DNA of 9,142 nt from Chloroflexota bacterium. GTDB lineage: Bacteria > Chloroflexota > Anaerolineae > Anaerolineales > UBA11657. This document shows, in pieces, positions 6,348-9,142 of the stretch (positions are counted from its first letter, which is position 1; every line of letters starts with the position of its first letter). Location of the stretch: assembly GCA_003670425.1 (NCBI GenBank), contig QWRL01000090.1, positions 1-9,142 of the forward strand, written 5' to 3'. The translations under genes were made by a program, and so were the position numbers. The notes below the pieces were generated by a model, which searched no databases, was not told the origin of the DNA, and saw only the letters and a program-made list of their open reading frames with translations.

Positions 6348-7728
6348 TGCGCGCCGGGCGCTGCCAGCCGTTGAGACTTTGCTGCAAAGTCCGCAAGCGG
6401 TGGAACTTCAAGCGCGCTACGGGCGCCCGCTGACGCTGGCGGCTGCGCGCACAGTGCTTGATGCGCAGCGCGCCACTCTGCGCGAGGCTGCCGGCACAAA
6501 CGGGCCGGGCGGCACAGCCGAACTGCTGGAAGCCATTTCACTGCAACTGGCGCAGCAAGCAGCGCCAACGCTGCATTCGGTTACGAATGCAACCGGCGTC
6601 ATCATTCATACCAACTTGGGACGCGCGCCGCTCTCCAAAGCCGCACAAGCTGCCATGCTCGCAGTGGCGGATGACTACTGCACGCTGGAATACGACCCGC
6701 GCACCGGAAAACGCGGCTCACGCAACGTGCATCCGGCGCAACTGCTGCGCCAGCTAACAGGCGCCGAGGATGCGCTGGTGGTCAACAACTGCGCTGCTGC
6801 GCTATTGCTGGCACTCACCGGCCTTGCCAAAGGCAAGGGAGTGGTGATCTCGCGCGGCCAGCTGGTGGAAATTGGCGGCGGCTTCCGCATCCCGGATGTA
6901 ATGATGCAATCTGGCGCACGCCTGGTGGAGGTGGGCACCACCAACCGCACGCACGCCCACGACTATGCCAGCGCCATCGGCGACCCAAAGCTGAAGGCAG
7001 CGCTGCTGCTGCGCGTGCATCACAGCAATTTTCGCATTGAGGGCTTTGCCACGGAGCCCGGCATCAGCGAGCTGACGGCACTGGGCGCAGCACATAGCGT
7101 GCCCGTGGTGGACTGCCTGGGCAGTGGCGCGCTGCTGGACACCACGCGCTTTGGCTTGGCGCACGAACCAATGGTGCAGGAAAGCGTTGCGGCTGGCTGT
7201 GATGCAGTGTGCTTCAGCGGCGACAAGCTACTTGGCGGCCCGCAGTGCGGCATCATCGTGGGGCGCGCTGCAACAATCCAAAAACTGGCCAAGCACCCCT
7301 TGGTACGCGCACTGCGCGCAGACAAACTATGCCTGGCAGCCCTCAGCGCAACCTTGCTGCACTACTTGCACGCTGAAGCTCCCACCGCAATCCCGGTGTG
7401 GCGCATGATCAGTATGCCGCTAGCCGAGATTGAAGCGCGCGCACAAGAATTAAGCAGCGCGCTAAGGCAAACCGGCCTGGATGCGGCGGTCATCGATGGC
7501 CAGTCCACTGTGGGTGGCGGCAGCCTGCCCGGCGAGACGCTGCCCACCAAGCTGGTGGCGGTGCGCCACCGCGGCGCCGCGGCACAAGCGGCTCGCCTGC
7601 GCACTCACGGTATCATCGCCCGCGTGCAAGAAGGTCAACTGCTGCTAGATCCGCGCACTGTGGGGGATTGGTCGTCTCTACTGCAGAAGTGCACGGAGAC
7701 ATTTGTAACTTTTAGGAGTATCCAATGA
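6337..7728 (+). CDS. selA: L-seryl-tRNA(Sec) selenium transferase
   Basis: SelA is a cytosolic PLP enzyme that converts Ser-tRNA(Sec) to Sec-tRNA(Sec) with selenophosphate, supplying selenocysteine for UGA recoding. From GTG at 6337 it has 463 residues, the same length as E. coli SelA. Family blocks in order: VTNATGVIIHTNLGRAPL (about 82-99), LEYD, TGAEDALVVNN (141-151), ISRGQLVEIGGGFRIPDVM (171-189), VGTTNRTHAHDY, RVHHSNF, and FSGDKLLGGPQ with the PLP lysine at 297, then ALRADK and GGGSLPGE. The start is chosen because it restores the usual N-terminus (ALPAVETLLQSP), with GGGA eight bases upstream; ATG at 6289 would add 16 residues that do not look like SelA. Oddities: Cys152 replaces the third Asn of the usual NNN, and Cys260 replaces the Asp of the usual DLGSG (an Asp moves to 259). 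The last ~20 residues after LLLDPRTV do not resemble the normal ending. No selB follows. Confidence 0.95.
   Translation: MAADARRALPAVETLLQSPQAVELQARYGRPLTLAAARTVLDAQRATLREAAGTNGPGGTAELLEAISLQLAQQAAPTLHSVTNATGVIIHTNLGRAPLSKAAQAAMLAVADDYCTLEYDPRTGKRGSRNVHPAQLLRQLTGAEDALVVNNCAAALLLALTGLAKGKGVVISRGQLVEIGGGFRIPDVMMQSGARLVEVGTTNRTHAHDYASAIGDPKLKAALLLRVHHSNFRIEGFATEPGISELTALGAAHSVPVVDCLGSGALLDTTRFGLAHEPMVQESVAAGCDAVCFSGDKLLGGPQCGIIVGRAATIQKLAKHPLVRALRADKLCLAALSATLLHYLHAEAPTAIPVWRMISMPLAEIEARAQELSSALRQTGLDAAVIDGQSTVGGGSLPGETLPTKLVAVRHRGAAAQAARLRTHGIIARVQEGQLLLDPRTVGDWSSLLQKCTETFVTFRSIQ
7714..7718 (+). promoter_or_regulatory. Shine-Dalgarno site for the membrane protein at 7725
   Basis: AGGAG ends six bases before ATG 7725 and lies inside the selA 3' end. 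It is the clearest ribosome binding site in the window; the other genes have weak sites or none. It therefore fixes this start with good confidence and also sets this gene apart from its neighbours. Confidence 0.7.
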
Positions 7729-9125
7729 GCACACTCACAAGATGGCTAAGCCCGCAAGCAGCGCAGGTAGATAACACAAAAGAATCCCGCTTCAACCACC
7801 AACTCACGAACTGGCTAATGGTAGCCGGCATCATTTTGCTAACCGTCAACTCAGCCCGAATTGTTTACCGGTCGATTTATTCAGAAAAACCGTTTGTTGA
7901 TGAGATTATTTTTATCAAGGATTACGCCCATTTCTTTGAGGCGTTTGGGGATGGAGTAGGTAGGATGACCCAACTCGGTGCTTGGGTGCACGGGTCTGGA
8001 ATTGCTGGCAGTGGTATCGGCGGGGCAGTTTTTAGTTTAGGGGGAGACCTACTGTACAGCCGCACAGCCGTCTCTGCTATAGATGCTCTCACCGCAGTGC
8101 TAATCGGTATCCTTCTTTTTCAGCGCTGGTCGATTGGATTACTTCCCGCGCTATTCGGCTCAAGCTTAATCTGGAGCGCCACAGTTACAACTCCCTTCGC
8201 TTTGCCGTACTGGCTCGGGTTTACTTATAACCTAGGAGAGCTTCCCGGCACACTTTGGGTTGGCCTAGGACTGATTGCATCCGCCCGCCGACCGCATTTG
8301 GCAGCAATCTGTTGGGGGATAGCAGCTTGGCATACACGGCTGATGTTGTTGCCTGTGCCATTGTTGCTAACCTTTGTAAGTGCACTGACGATTTCAAAGC
8401 CCATTCTGGTAAAAGCGCAGCGACTCGCTACTCTAATGCTTGCATTCCTGCTGCCATTAGTTGCGTGGTTGCTCGTCTGCACTGCGCTATTCGGGATAGC
8501 AGAGGCTGCGCGATGGCTGTTCACCACTATTGGCCTCATAGGGCTCGGGCAAGGTGGCGGGCAAGCCATCACAATGCATCCGAGCACTCTGCTGGTCGCC
8601 TCTGATAACCCGCTCTCTCTCTCTCATCTGATTTCACGGCTCAATGATCCACATCTTGAATGGTCGCAGTCATTTATTACATTTGGGACCAAATTAAAAG
8701 TGGTTGCGCTCTCGCTTGGGTCTGTAGTCATCACTCTGGCAGGCCTCGCCTCACAGCGCCCTGCCGACCGGCGCGCCTTTACAACTTTGGCGTCAGGTGC
8801 GCTCAGCGTGATGGTTCTCGCTTACACATACTGGTGGTTTATGCTCCATCCAACCATGTGGATGCGTCATTTTCAGCCAGCAATGTACATTGGTTTTGGT
8901 CTTTGGGTGTTTTGGCTGCTGCAAATATCACTTCGATTTTCCCTGTTCGATCGGCCGCTCTTTAGATGGGGAGCCATCGCTTTCGCCACTACATTCGTTG
9001 TCTGGCAGGCATACTTTAGCTGGGGCATTTCAACTCGGATCAGCAACTTCCCAACCGAGTGGCGCTGCCCCATTGATAGTTTTGTTCTTGTAAATCCAGT
9101 AGAAATGACCTGTAAAAAAGACTAG
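7725..9125 (+). CDS. Multi-pass membrane protein, possibly GT-C-like glycosyltransferase
   Basis: A 466-residue integral membrane protein with about ten helices. The first is at about 29-48; others lie near 116-134, 137-155, 170-187, 192-218, 235-257, 262-276, 325-343, 352-372, 383-401 and 412-430. No family is recognised with certainty. The layout recalls GT-C glycosyltransferases that use lipid-phosphate sugars: a long first loop after helix 1 carrying paired acids (Asp59-Glu60 in KPFVDEIIFIKDY), then many helices, with a conserved-looking HPTMWMRHFQP segment (375-385) late in the protein. This is topology only, so other membrane families remain possible. The ATG overlaps the selA stop (ATGA), and AGGAG lies upstream. 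The gene is clearly less GC-rich than the rest of the window, uses more A/T-ending codons and has few GCGC tetramers, which suggests separate ancestry. It ends with a polar tail (EMTCKKD). Confidence 0.85.
   Translation: MSTLTRWLSPQAAQVDNTKESRFNHQLTNWLMVAGIILLTVNSARIVYRSIYSEKPFVDEIIFIKDYAHFFEAFGDGVGRMTQLGAWVHGSGIAGSGIGGAVFSLGGDLLYSRTAVSAIDALTAVLIGILLFQRWSIGLLPALFGSSLIWSATVTTPFALPYWLGFTYNLGELPGTLWVGLGLIASARRPHLAAICWGIAAWHTRLMLLPVPLLLTFVSALTISKPILVKAQRLATLMLAFLLPLVAWLLVCTALFGIAEAARWLFTTIGLIGLGQGGGQAITMHPSTLLVASDNPLSLSHLISRLNDPHLEWSQSFITFGTKLKVVALSLGSVVITLAGLASQRPADRRAFTTLASGALSVMVLAYTYWWFMLHPTMWMRHFQPAMYIGFGLWVFWLLQISLRFSLFDRPLFRWGAIAFATTFVVWQAYFSWGISTRISNFPTEWRCPIDSFVLVNPVEMTCKKD
8613..8625 (+). 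repeat. CT dinucleotide repeat inside the membrane-protein gene
   Basis: Six CT units plus a final C run from 8613 to 8625 and encode Leu-Ser-Leu-Ser (297-300). The sequence keeps the reading frame open here. Gain or loss of one unit would shift the frame and truncate the protein about two thirds of the way through. Confidence 0.8.
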
Positions 9126-9131
9126 ACGCCT

Positions 9132-9142
9132 ATGAAAACCGA
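9132..9142 (+). CDS. Possible start of the next gene (partial, right edge)
   Basis: An ATG at 9132, six bases after the TAG of the membrane-protein gene, opens a frame (M-K-T-) that runs off the window. The close spacing and same direction fit the next gene of an operon. No clear Shine-Dalgarno sequence precedes it, and only three full codons are visible, so it may be chance. Confidence 0.3.

Noticed and set aside
5771..6568. 265-codon open frame on the minus strand
   Set aside because: It crosses the divergent promoter and runs antisense to the small membrane protein and the start of selA. Its composition (Ser, Arg, Ala, Pro) shows no domain.
1..9142. CRISPR array, tRNA or rRNA gene, insertion sequence, SECIS-like UGA recoding in the visible genes
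   Set aside because: I looked for regularly spaced repeats, cloverleaf-like segments, transposase motifs and in-frame TGA inside the recognised genes, and saw none. In particular, no selC, selB or selD is present despite selA.

Overview
The window looks like chromosomal DNA from a GC-rich bacterium, most likely a Chloroflexota member of the Anaerolineae type. This is an inference. It rests on the combination of a RecD2-type helicase, an LCP protein with a LytR_C tail, an ABC-F ATPase, and a small four-helix membrane protein whose pattern (WLFF...TG..vP...LnRRFG, AWLQ.aR, IEwLLevRERSRW) I associate with that group. No ribosomal RNA or other marker confirms it. Positions 1-7700 are GC-rich with very frequent GCGC. 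The last 1.4 kb is visibly poorer in both.

Layout: positions 2-43 (+) are probably the last 13 codons of a gene entering from the left. It converges on a three-gene minus-strand operon that reads right to left from a divergent promoter near 5.9 kb: an ABC-F ATPase (5837-3930), an LCP cell-envelope ligase (3879-2353) and a RecD2-like helicase (2324-114). The operon ends in a strong hairpin followed by a T-rich tract (83-33). The gaps between its genes are 50 and 28 bases, so co-transcription is likely, although the three proteins act in translation, envelope assembly and DNA repair.

The plus-strand operon begins at the same 105-base divergent region. Its -10 box (TATAAT, 5929-5934) lies so close to the ATG at 5943 that the message is predicted to be leaderless or nearly so. 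Its genes are a small membrane protein (5943-6347), selA (GTG at 6337, overlapping by 11 bases, to 7728) and a roughly ten-helix membrane protein (7725-9125, overlapping selA by ATGA and preceded by a clear AGGAG). A further gene may start at 9132 at the right edge.

selA encodes the PLP enzyme that turns Ser-tRNA(Sec) into Sec-tRNA(Sec), so the organism probably makes selenoproteins. selB, selD and selC are not in the window. The SelA here has cysteine at two normally conserved positions (Asn152 and Asp260 equivalents), and its last ~20 residues do not look like the usual family ending. The base composition changes at about the same place, which suggests a recombination or island boundary at the selA 3' end. 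I did not find a convincing new multi-gene system. The parts most worth a second look are the unusual SelA with its foreign-looking neighbour, and the compact divergent promoter with its leaderless operon.
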